Source: Rhizobium sophoriradicis
Lineage (GTDB): Bacteria; Pseudomonadota; Alphaproteobacteria; Rhizobiales; Rhizobiaceae
Direction of reading: 5' to 3'
DNA: 64,000 nt
Assembly: GCF_003939025.1 (NCBI RefSeq)
Contig: NZ_RQIH01000004.1
Span: forward strand, 248,001-312,000
The translations under genes and the position numbers were made by a program. Positions 54,430 through 61,706 of this stretch are shown here, in pieces. A model generated the notes under the pieces. That model saw only the letters and a list, made by a program, of their open reading frames with translations. It did no database searches and was not told the origin of the DNA. The first letter of the stretch is position 1. Each line of letters begins with the position of its first letter.

Positions 54430-55986
54430 ATGGTCAACAAGGCGATCTTCAAAACCTACCTCGGAAAACTGCTTCCGGGAACGGACACAAAAAATCATGA
54501 AGCAGCCCCGGCCTACCAGCTGACGCCGCGCGAGGCGCTGGCGCAATATGCCGTGACCGGCACCTTCAACGGCACCTTCTATGCCGAAGGAGCTGAGCAG
54601 CTGGACGCGGTAAAGACGCTTGCCCTTCAGGTCGAGCCGGAATTTCTCGCCAAGCTGGCTGTTTACGCCGCTGAAAAGGGTCACATGAAGGACATGCCGG
54701 TGACGCTGCTCGCCATGCTCTCCGGCCTTCAGAGCGATGCCTTCGTCCGTGCATTCCCGCGGGTGGTGAAGAGCGGCAAGATGCTGCGCGGCTTCGTGCA
54801 GGTCATGCGCTCCGGCGCCACGGGTCGAAAGTCGCTCGGCACACGCCCGAAGAAGCTGGTGCAGGCCTGGCTCGAACGAGCGAGCACCGAGCAGATCCTG
54901 CGTGCGATGGTCGGAAACGATCCTTCGCTTGCCGACGTCATCCGCATGGTGCATCCGAAGCCGGCCACAGGGGAGCGCAAGGCGCTTTATGCCTGGGCGA
55001 TCGGCAAGCCGCACGACTACGCGGCACTGCCTGAGCTCGTCAAGGCATTGGAAGCGTTCCGGCGTGACCAGACAGCGCCGGTGCCTGATGTGCCGTTCCA
55101 GATGCTGACCTCGCTGCCGCTGACGCGGGAGCATTGGGTCGAGATCGCCCGCAAGGGCGGCTGGCAGATGGTGCGGCAGAACCTCAACACCTTTGCACGC
55201 AACGGCGTGTTCGAGGTCGAGGGTTTTGCCGAGGCGCTGGCGGCGCGGCTTGCCGATCCGCAGGAAATCCGCAAGGCAAAGGTCTTCCCCTATCAGTTGA
55301 TGATGGCGTGGAAGATGGTCGACGGCCAAGTTCCGGATGTCGTGCGGGATGCGCTTCAGGACGCGATGGATATCGCCATCGCCAATGTGCCGTCCCTGAT
55401 GGGCAATGTCGTGCTCTGCCCCGACGTATCGGGTTCCATGGGCTCGCCCGTGACCGGTTACCGGAAGGGCGCGACGTCCTCGGTTCGTTGCATCGACGTC
55501 GCCGGTCTGATGACTGCGGCGTTCCTGCAGCGCAACCCGAAGGCGCGGGTGCTGCCGTTCGAGAATGACGTGGTGCGCGTCAGCCTCAACAAGCGGGATT
55601 CGGTGATGACCAATGCCGGTAAGCTGGCGAAAATCGGTGGCGGAGGAACCAACTGCTCCGCACCGCTGAAGAGGCTGGCAAACGAGAGGGCCAAGGTCGA
55701 TCTCGTCGTGTTCATCTCGGACAATGAGTCCTGGGTGGATGCGCGCGGCAGCGGAACGCCGACGGCGGTAATGACGGAATGGGCCAGGATCAAGCGGGTC
55801 AACCCGGCTGCAAAGCTGGTCTGCCTCGACATCCAGCCCCACGCCTCGACGCAGGCGCCGACACGGGAAGACGTGCTCAACATCGGTGGCTTCTCGGATG
55901 CCGTCTACGGGGTGATCACGGCTTTCGCGGCCAATAGCAAAGGAGCGGATGGCTGGGTGAAAGCCATCGAAGCAATCGAGCTCTGA
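54430..55986 (+). CDS. rsr: Ro60-like TROVE domain protein (Rsr)
   Basis: 518 residues. The TROVE HEAT-repeat ring runs from about residue 15 to 320 (LTPREALAQYAVTGTFNGTF, LAVYAAEKGHMKDMPVTLLA). A C-terminal vWA domain carries a full MIDAS: DVSGSMG near 332, the Thr in GGGGTNCSAP and the Asp in VFISDNES. Ro60 proteins bind misfolded RNA ends in the ring and Y RNA on the outer face; in bacteria Rsr works with PNPase in RNA decay. GTCATGG with weak ribosome pairing marks the start at 54430. It is the first gene after the sigma-54 promoter, and the Y-RNA-like array follows its stop. Confidence 0.95.
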   Translation: MVNKAIFKTYLGKLLPGTDTKNHEAAPAYQLTPREALAQYAVTGTFNGTFYAEGAEQLDAVKTLALQVEPEFLAKLAVYAAEKGHMKDMPVTLLAMLSGLQSDAFVRAFPRVVKSGKMLRGFVQVMRSGATGRKSLGTRPKKLVQAWLERASTEQILRAMVGNDPSLADVIRMVHPKPATGERKALYAWAIGKPHDYAALPELVKALEAFRRDQTAPVPDVPFQMLTSLPLTREHWVEIARKGGWQMVRQNLNTFARNGVFEVEGFAEALAARLADPQEIRKAKVFPYQLMMAWKMVDGQVPDVVRDALQDAMDIAIANVPSLMGNVVLCPDVSGSMGSPVTGYRKGATSSVRCIDVAGLMTAAFLQRNPKARVLPFENDVVRVSLNKRDSVMTNAGKLAKIGGGGTNCSAPLKRLANERAKVDLVVFISDNESWVDARGSGTPTAVMTEWARIKRVNPAAKLVCLDIQPHASTQAPTREDVLNIGGFSDAVYGVITAFAANSKGADGWVKAIEAIEL

Positions 55987-56007
55987 CGGGCTCACAGGAA
56001 GCAATAT

Positions 56008-56034
56008 CCTCGCGCCGCCGTGAACGGCGCGGGG
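56008..56034 (+). other. Strong hairpin between the Ro gene and the first Y-RNA-like unit
   Basis: CCTCGCGCCG and CGGCGCGGGG pair over 10 bp (one G-T) around a 7-base loop. It has no T run, so it is more likely an RNA processing or stability element at the head of the array than a terminator. Two bases separate it from the first unit's closing stem. Confidence 0.55.
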
Positions 56035-56036
56035 AG

Positions 56037-56171
56037 CCGTGACGAATGCCGGATGAAACTACAGATCGTCAATCTCCAGGTCGCGGGTTCGAATCCCGTC
56101 GGGTCCTCCAGTTTATGGACCCGTAGCTCAGCGGATAGAGCAGGACGTTTCACCACACCTCGTCGTCACGG
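56037..56171 (+). ncRNA. Y-RNA-like unit A with permuted tRNA-like domain
   Basis: Closing stem CCGTGACGA (56037-56045) with TCGTCACGG (56163-56171), 9 perfect bp. Just inside are CGAATGCCGG and AACTACAG, motifs shared by the other units; CGAA resembles the conserved Ro-contact bases of Y RNAs. The interior holds a T arm (56084-56100, loop TTCGAAT), the 3' acceptor strand CGGGTCC (56100-56106), TCCA, GTTTAT, the 5' acceptor strand GGACCCG (56117-56123) and a D arm GCTC...GAGC (56126-56141). This is a tRNA in circularly permuted order, the form known for YrlA RNAs of Salmonella. Confidence 0.87.
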
Positions 56172-56184
56172 ACGAATGGAATGA

Positions 56185-56296
56185 CATGGCGAATGCATGG
56201 GGAACTACATCTGTGTCGCGAGTTCGATTCTCGCCAGGGCCTGGTCCTGTAGCTCAGTTGGTAGAGCAAGCTGTTCCTCGCACACTTGTCGCCATG
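56185..56296 (+). ncRNA. Y-RNA-like unit B with permuted tRNA-like domain
   Basis: Closing stem CATGGCGA (56185-56192) with TCGCCATG (56289-56296), 8 perfect bp. The shared motifs GGCGAATGC and GGAACTACA follow the 5' strand. Inside are a perfect T arm (GCGAG, loop TTCGATT, CTCGC; 56218-56234), acceptor strands CAGGGCC (56235-56241) and GGTCCTG (56243-56249) with one base between them, and a D arm with GCTCAGTTGGTAGAGC (56252-56267). The nearly fused acceptor ends mean no free 3' end is present in this copy. Confidence 0.87.
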
Positions 56297-56305
56297 ACGA
56301 AGATT

Positions 56306-56434
56306 GCAGTGGCGAATGCCGGACGGAACTACAGCCTCCAAAGTTGGATGGTCTGGCAGGTTCGACTCCTCCTGGGCATACGCTCTCTGGCACGAGCGGG
56401 GCCATCCGGTTTCGTCCATCCTCGTCGCCGCTGC
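56306..56434 (+). ncRNA. Y-RNA-like unit C with degenerate interior
   Basis: Closing stem GCAGTGGCGA (56306-56315) with TCGCCGCTGC (56425-56434), 10 bp with one G-T pair. GGCGAATGCCGG and GGAACTACAG follow as in the other units. The interior has a T-loop-like GGTTCGACTC but no clear T stem, acceptor or D arm, so the tRNA resemblance is weak. It may have kept only the Ro-binding function. Confidence 0.78.
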
Positions 56435-56460
56435 GACCCTCCTGCCATGCAGGAAACTAC

Positions 56461-56597
56461 CCCGGCGAATGCCGGCAGGACTACAGGTAGAGCGGCCCGT
56501 CGGATTTCCGGCGGGCAGGTCGGATGTTCAAATCATCCCGTGTTTCCGAAGGGAGCACGTAGCTCAGTAAACCGTCCTGCCAAATCTCGTCGCCGGG
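56461..56597 (+). ncRNA. Y-RNA-like unit D with tRNA-like domain and partial D arm
   Basis: Closing stem CCCGGCGA (56461-56468) with TCGCCGGG (56590-56597), 8 bp. GGCGAATGCCGG and GGACTACAGG follow. A perfect T arm (GGATG, loop TTCAAAT, CATCC; 56522-56538) is next to an acceptor-like hairpin CGTGTTTCC-GAA-GGGAGCACG (56539-56559), then TAGCTCAG begins a D arm that lacks its 3' strand. The acceptor end is capped by a 3-base loop. Confidence 0.82.
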
Positions 56598-56611
56598 ACG
56601 ATGGTAAGGCT

Positions 56612-56707
56612 CTGGGCGAATGCCGCCGGTGATTACAGGGGCCGCATCGCGCCATGATCATGGAATGCGTGCGGTGAGATAGATCTCCGGCAATGCTCGT
56701 CGCTCAG
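56612..56707 (+). ncRNA. Y-RNA-like unit E, short, without tRNA-like domain
   Basis: Closing stem CTGGGCGA (56612-56619) with TCGCTCAG (56700-56707), 8 bp with one G-T. GGCGAATGCC and GATTACAGG replace the shared motifs with small changes. The interior is a different fold: CGCAT...ATGCG around the palindrome CCATGATCATGG. There is no T or D arm. It is the last unit, about 50 bases before rtcB, and may differ in partner or be decaying. Confidence 0.7.
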
Positions 56708-56760
56708 GCGGTGTGAAGAGAAGCAACTGAACAAGAAGGACTGCAGACGCAGAAAAGACA

Positions 56761-58179
56761 ATGATAGCGGTAATGAGCGGACAGGATTTGATCGATGCCG
56801 GCATGAGCCAGGGGAAGTGGTTTCGCCCGGCTCTCAATGCGGCCAACGCGGTTTTGAGCCAGGGTGGCTCGGCGACCGATGCGCTGGAGGCGGCAAGGGC
56901 CTTCCAGCCCGGGCCGACGCTTGCCTTGAAAGCCGATAACGATATCGAGATCTATTCCAACATCCGCGCCGAGAATGCCTTCGAGCAAGATAATGTCGAG
57001 AAGGTCAACGCGACGATGCGGGCGCTGGTGCGCACACCGGTCGTCCGTTCCGCGGCGATCATGCCGGACGCCTGCCCGGCGGGTCCGGTCGGAACGATCC
57101 CGGTCGGTGGCGTGGTGGCATCCGAAGCGATCCATCCCGGCATGCACTCGGCCGATATCTGCTGCTCCATGGCGATCTCGATCTTTCCTGGCGTGGATCC
57201 GAAGTCGCTTCTGGATGCCGTGCACGGCGTGACGCATTTCGGTCCCGGCGGTCGGCCCCGCGGCGCGCAGCTGAAGCCTTCCGAGGCGACGCTTTCGGCC
57301 TTCGAGCAGAATCCCTATCTGCGCGACGGCGTGCTGAGCGCTGGCATCGAGCATTTCGCCACCCAGGGCGACGGCAATCATTTCGCCTATGTCGGAACGA
57401 TGAAATCGACCGGCGAAACCGCGCTTGTGACCCACCACGGATCGCGGGCACCGGGGGCGCGGCTATACGACAAGGGCATGAAGGTCGCCAACCGGTTTCG
57501 GGAGCGCATTTCGCCCGAGACGCATCGGGAAAATGCCTGGATTCCGGCAGATACCGAGGAAGGTGACTTTTACTGGTCGGCGCTGCAGACGATCCGCCAG
57601 TGGACGAAAGAAAACCACTATGTCCTTCACGACATGGCGGCGGAAAAACTCTCGGCCAAGGTCGCGGACCGCTTCTGGAACGAGCATAATTTCGTCTTCC
57701 GGAAGTCGGACGGGCTGTTTTACCACGGAAAGGGTGCCACCCCTGCCTTCGACAACTGGGCGCATGACGCGACCGATCTGACCATCATTCCGCTCAATAT
57801 GGCGGAACCGATCCTGATCGTCCGCGGCTCGAACGCTGCCCATGGCCTCGGCTTCTCGCCGCATGGCGCCGGCCGCAACTTTTCGCGCAGCGCGCATATG
57901 CGGCAGCTGTCCGCGGAATATGGGGCGGATTCGCGAGGTCTGAGCCCGAACAACATCGCGGCTATTCTGGAGAAGGAAACAAGCGGTCTCGACGCGCGGT
58001 TCTTCTCCGGTTTCGCCGATGTGTCGGAACTGCCGAGTGCCTACAAGAGCGCCGCGAACGTGCGCGCGCAGATCGAGCACTACGGTCTCGCCGAAGTGGT
58101 CGACCAGGTGATCCCATACGGGAGCATCATGGCCGGCGACTGGCAGCAGAATGCGCCCTGGCGCAAAAAGCGCCGGTAA
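56761..58179 (+). CDS. rtcB: RtcB RNA ligase
   Basis: 472 residues. RtcB joins 2',3'-cyclic-phosphate or 3'-phosphate RNA ends to 5'-OH ends with GTP and manganese. The guanylate-accepting His is read in SPHGAGRNFSRSAHM near residue 368. Metal-site motifs are GDGNHFAYVG, VTHHGSRAPG and the Cys region SADICCSMAI near 133. The last differs from the common DIGCGM, and HHGSR differs from HSGSR, so this is a divergent RtcB branch. ATG at 56761 lies 53 bases after the last RNA unit. No rtcA cyclase follows; a terminator does. Confidence 0.93.
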   Translation: MIAVMSGQDLIDAGMSQGKWFRPALNAANAVLSQGGSATDALEAARAFQPGPTLALKADNDIEIYSNIRAENAFEQDNVEKVNATMRALVRTPVVRSAAIMPDACPAGPVGTIPVGGVVASEAIHPGMHSADICCSMAISIFPGVDPKSLLDAVHGVTHFGPGGRPRGAQLKPSEATLSAFEQNPYLRDGVLSAGIEHFATQGDGNHFAYVGTMKSTGETALVTHHGSRAPGARLYDKGMKVANRFRERISPETHRENAWIPADTEEGDFYWSALQTIRQWTKENHYVLHDMAAEKLSAKVADRFWNEHNFVFRKSDGLFYHGKGATPAFDNWAHDATDLTIIPLNMAEPILIVRGSNAAHGLGFSPHGAGRNFSRSAHMRQLSAEYGADSRGLSPNNIAAILEKETSGLDARFFSGFADVSELPSAYKSAANVRAQIEHYGLAEVVDQVIPYGSIMAGDWQQNAPWRKKRR

Positions 58180-58185
58180 ACACCG

Positions 58186-58211
58186 GGGAAGGCAACCAGG
58201 CTTGCCTTCCC
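58186..58211 (+). terminator. Terminator after rtcB
   Basis: GGGAAGGCAA pairs perfectly with TTGCCTTCCC around a 6-base loop, followed by TTAAAT, seven bases after the rtcB stop. It closes the Ro/Y-RNA/rtcB operon and supports the absence of a cotranscribed rtcA. Confidence 0.75.
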
Positions 58212-58332
58212 TTAAATGCAGGCTCAGGCATATGACGCAGCACGAGCTTCCCGAGATCCAGTCGGATTGCGACGTGACCTTCCTTGCATGGCGTCCTTTT
58301 CGATAGGCGTGGCGCTTGTGCCAAGGCCGTGA

Positions 58333-59670
58333 TTAGCTGGTTATCCGAGGCGCGCTGACGATCTTCAGGAATAAGGCCTTCATTGCCGCTTCAATGCCTT
58401 CGGTTGGACTAACTGCGAAATAGAACCCGGGGGTTGCGCACTCTTCCATTTTTGCGGCGATTTTCGTCTCGAACGGCTTGACCCAATCCTTATAAAAACC
58501 GTTGTCGGGCAAGGGTAGATATGTCGTATAGAGGACGGCGACTTTGATGCCGCGATCTTTGAGTTTCTTGCAATAAGTGGTGTCAATCGGTTCGATACAT
58601 CGTCCGCCGTTTGCTCCCTTCGGGCTGGTGCAGCCGGACGGCTTATAGCTATCGGCAACACCGTCGGCGACAAAAAACACGATCTTCTGGCGATCGGCAT
58701 TGCTCGTGCCCTTGCCGATGTTGCCCGTGATTTCCCCTTCTATACCTTTCAACGCTTCGTCAAAGCTCGTCTGCTGGTCGTTGTAGTAGTTCTGATAGGG
58801 AATGCTCATCAGATTTATCGTGTTCGTCGCGACTGCCACGGCGCCAAGATCGTAATCCAGGCCGGAGACCTTAAAGAGCTTCGCAGCTTTGGCGTCCTGA
58901 GCAGTCTTGCCGAACGTGTATGCGGCGACCCGGAATTGGCTCGGCATGGACTGCGTGTCCTTTGCCTTGGCCATCAAAGCTTTAACGGCAGCGGCTACAA
59001 CATCGATGCGGATGGTTACCCCATTATTGCGCGCGACATTGTAGTAGCTATTCTTATCCTCTACGCCCTTTTCAGAAACGATATGGCATGCAAACGCGCA
59101 GTTTTTATCTTTGCCGCCATCGTGGCCCTGAGCTGTCGCTTTTTTCATGGCGGTTATGTCATCTGCGGTGGCTCCAACGCCCATTGATGGCGTATTGTCC
59201 AACAGCATGAAGAAATCCATGTAAGACGGGGTCTCGTATTGCGCTGTTGCCGTTCCGGAAACATCGAGTTGATGAAATCCCATCACCTGCATGAATGTCG
59301 TGGACATCGTTGCGCTGAAAGATACGGTCGAGCTGAGAGTGCTGCCCTGTTTTTGAACGCTGATGTTGACGGAAACGGGCACTTCGGCCTGATTTTTCGA
59401 CATCTGCGAAAAGAAGATCTTCTGGGCTTCGGATGTTCCGAGCGTGAGTGAGCCATCGCCTGACATCGTGGCTGCTTGCTTTGCCGCGTCTGAAGTCTGT
59501 GAGATGGATCCCACGGCTGCCGCGTCCGCCGCGGCATAGAGTTCGGTCCGAAGCGAAAGGGCTCTGCCGAAATCTATGGCTGTGCCCGCCGCACCCAGTA
59601 GGGGTACGACAAGGAGCGCCGTCATAATTCCGAAGTTGCCGGATCGGTCAAAAACGAAACGATGCAACAT
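58333..59670 (-). CDS. TadE/TadG-like protein with vWA-like domain
   Basis: 445 residues. It begins MLHRFVFDRSGNFGIMTALL with a membrane segment and then AIDFGRALSLRTELYAAADA, the TadE/TadG pseudopilin-like N-terminus. A vWA-like region starts at DFFMLLDNTPSMGVGA (Asp-x-x-x-Ser kept in part) and includes IVFFVADGVADS. TadG-type proteins belong to Flp pilus secretion loci, but no other tad gene is here, so this is an orphan. Four Cys residues in the middle and C-terminal part may form disulfides outside the membrane. The 59671-59940 gap holds nothing I can name. Confidence 0.83.
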   Translation of the reverse strand: MLHRFVFDRSGNFGIMTALLVVPLLGAAGTAIDFGRALSLRTELYAAADAAAVGSISQTSDAAKQAATMSGDGSLTLGTSEAQKIFFSQMSKNQAEVPVSVNISVQKQGSTLSSTVSFSATMSTTFMQVMGFHQLDVSGTATAQYETPSYMDFFMLLDNTPSMGVGATADDITAMKKATAQGHDGGKDKNCAFACHIVSEKGVEDKNSYYNVARNNGVTIRIDVVAAAVKALMAKAKDTQSMPSQFRVAAYTFGKTAQDAKAAKLFKVSGLDYDLGAVAVATNTINLMSIPYQNYYNDQQTSFDEALKGIEGEITGNIGKGTSNADRQKIVFFVADGVADSYKPSGCTSPKGANGGRCIEPIDTTYCKKLKDRGIKVAVLYTTYLPLPDNGFYKDWVKPFETKIAAKMEECATPGFYFAVSPTEGIEAAMKALFLKIVSAPRITS

Positions 59671-59940
59671 GCGAAGGCTGCCTTCTTGGTGTCCGTAGGT
59701 AGTGGCCGGTTCCCCAACCAGGTGGCCACAACGATGACAAGTAGCAGCGGAACATCAACCAAAGGCAAAGACGTATGGTTGTGTTCTCGTTAAAGCTGGA
59801 TAATTCGCTAACGGAGGAAGGTCTGTCACAGGCCGGTGAGCAGCACAGCCTGGGCACGCTCACCAGTTGCTGAACTAAGGGAAATGAGTTGTTTGGAGAC
59901 GTGCCGCTCCAGCGGGGGCGTCTCCCCCTGCAAATCCCTG

Positions 59941-60804
59941 TCAGCTTGCCGGATTGCGCGCCGTGACGATCCACGCAGCGCCGTCGATCATCACCGACTG
60001 CTCGCCGGGGCGATCCGCGAAGGCGGCACGAACCGCGGCCGAGGCGCGGGCGCGGATGTCGTCTGGCTGATCAGCGAGCGCGCGCGACAGCGGGCCGACC
60101 TCGAGTGTCATCTTCACCGCGTCGTCGATCGCCGCGTCCCGCGTCCCGCCCTCGCCGAACGGGATGGAAGCATCGAAGGGCGCGATAGCGATATCGGTGA
60201 AGCCAGCCGCCGTCAGGATACGCGCCACCCGCCCCCGGTCGCCAAACGAGAACGGGCCGGGCACTTCGGGATCGGGTGGCGCCATCGGCGGGAGGATGCC
60301 CTTGATCGCGCCCATCGGCAAGCGCACCCAATCGTTCTCGGCCATGCCGCGCCAGCAGACGAAAGCGACCCGCCCGCCCGGCTTGAGCGCACGGCGCATA
60401 TGCGCGAACGCCCCTGTCGGATCGTCAAAGAACATCACTCCGAAGCGCGAGAACAGGATGTCGAACGCGCCCTCGGGCAACTCGGTGCTGCTGGCGTCGG
60501 CCACCTGGAACAGGGCCGGCGTATCCTGCGGCGCTAGCGCGCGTGCTCTATCGATCAGCCGTTCGGATATGTCCACGCCCAGCACATGCCCTCCCGCGCC
60601 GACGCGGGTGGCCAGGTCAAGGCTAGACGCCCCTGCACCGCAGCCGACGTCCAGCACGCGTTCGCCCATGGCGGGCGCGGCGGCTTCGATCGCGGCATGG
60701 CCGAACACTGCCATCATGGCATCGAGCCGGGCCTGATAAGCGACCCAGCGCTCCCCGCTTTGGCCTTTCCAGTCGGCTACCTGATAAACATTTTTCTTTG
60801 CCAT
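59941..60804 (-). CDS. Class I SAM-dependent methyltransferase
   Basis: 287 residues. The SAM motif I is VLDVGCGAGASSLDLATRV near residues 49-67, motif II in HVLGVDISERLIDRA, and FDILFSRFGVMFFDDP around 115-130. The substrate is unknown, perhaps a small molecule. Directly downstream of the TetR gene on the same strand (34 bases), so it may be its target. Confidence 0.87.
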   Translation of the reverse strand: MAKKNVYQVADWKGQSGERWVAYQARLDAMMAVFGHAAIEAAAPAMGERVLDVGCGAGASSLDLATRVGAGGHVLGVDISERLIDRARALAPQDTPALFQVADASSTELPEGAFDILFSRFGVMFFDDPTGAFAHMRRALKPGGRVAFVCWRGMAENDWVRLPMGAIKGILPPMAPPDPEVPGPFSFGDRGRVARILTAAGFTDIAIAPFDASIPFGEGGTRDAAIDDAVKMTLEVGPLSRALADQPDDIRARASAAVRAAFADRPGEQSVMIDGAAWIVTARNPAS

Positions 60805-60837
60805 GCCATATCCTGTTCTGATCGGTTCTTAACTGGG

Positions 60838-61491
60838 CTATCCGCCCGCATGGTCGCTGCCACCGTGCGCGGCGATGAACATGGCGACGGCCGACCGGCA
60901 ATAGGATTCGATTTCGTTGTCGTCCTCTGCTCGCGCCTCATTGAAGCGTGCGATGATCAGGAGATCGGATCCTTTGAAAAGCGCGGCAAACAAGCGGGCG
61001 GACTGGCGAGGATCGGGCACGTTCAGAACCGCCTTCGCGTGCAACTGACACAACAGGGCCTCGATTTGGGCGATGACATGGGCGGGGCCGGCTTCGTAAT
61101 GGAGCTTGCTTAACGACTTTTGATTCGTCTTGTCGGCCATGACCATGGCTTCGACACTGCGGACGTCCGGGCTCAACAGCGTGCGAAGCAGGGATGTTCC
61201 CACCGCCATGAGCTGATCTTCGGCCGAACCGCCGACGCCTTCAAAAAGGGCTTGTGGTGCAAACTGATGGCAGCGGGCGGCGACGGCCGCGCTGAACAGC
61301 GCCTCCTTGTTCTCGAAGTGCCGATAGATGCTGAGCTTGGATATCTTCGCTCGCTGGGTGACCTTGTCCAATGTCGTCGCTTGAAAACCCAATTCCACAA
61401 AGAGTTCGTATGCTGCGTCGACTATCGTTTGGCCAAGCGCCTCGTTGGCTGGCCGGCCGCGCCGGCCTCGACTATTTTCGGTCACGGCCAT
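60838..61491 (-). CDS. TetR-family transcriptional regulator
   Basis: 217 residues. N-terminal helix-turn-helix (ELFVELGFQATTLDKVTQRA, then KISKLSIYRHFENKEALF) and a helical C-terminal domain. It precedes the methyltransferase on the minus strand and is divergent from the flavoprotein at 61699, either of which it may control. Confidence 0.9.
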   Translation of the reverse strand: MAVTENSRGRRGRPANEALGQTIVDAAYELFVELGFQATTLDKVTQRAKISKLSIYRHFENKEALFSAAVAARCHQFAPQALFEGVGGSAEDQLMAVGTSLLRTLLSPDVRSVEAMVMADKTNQKSLSKLHYEAGPAHVIAQIEALLCQLHAKAVLNVPDPRQSARLFAALFKGSDLLIIARFNEARAEDDNEIESYCRSAVAMFIAAHGGSDHAGG

Positions 61492-61586
61492 TAAGATCCT
61501 TGACAGTATCGTTATTCATGCTTTACGATACCACGCAGTATCGGAAATATGCAAGCCAAAGAATGAATTTAAAACACGAGGGTGCC

Positions 61587-61706
61587 ATGCAACGACGAAC
61601 ACTGCTGAAGCTGGCCGTGCTTACCGCCATCGGCCTCCCCCCGTGCCCAGGCCCCCGCTACCCCAACCTCCTCTATCCGCAACACGGAGCCCCTCACCAT
61701 GGATGA
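61587..61706 (+). other. Short open frame with a Tat-like leader, probably a gene fragment
   Basis: MQRRTLLKLAVLTAIGLPP looks like the start of a Tat signal peptide (RR plus hydrophobic stretch). The frame ends 39 residues in, with Pro-rich text and no mature protein, overlapping the flavoprotein start. It may be a remnant of an exported enzyme gene replaced by the neighbour. Confidence 0.35.

Noticed and set aside
56117..56234. Reading GGACCCGTAGCTCAG (56117) to the T arm at 56234 as an ordinary tRNA gene with an insertion
   Set aside because: The acceptor strand GGACCCG pairs perfectly with the upstream CGGGTCC at 56100-56106 but not with CAGGGCC at 56235, so the permuted reading within each unit is better. 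No normal anticodon arm is present.
56037..56707. CRISPR array
   Set aside because: The repeated motifs are not identical, spacing varies from about 100 to 165 bases, and each unit folds on itself. No cas genes are near; the CARF-type domain belongs to RtcR.
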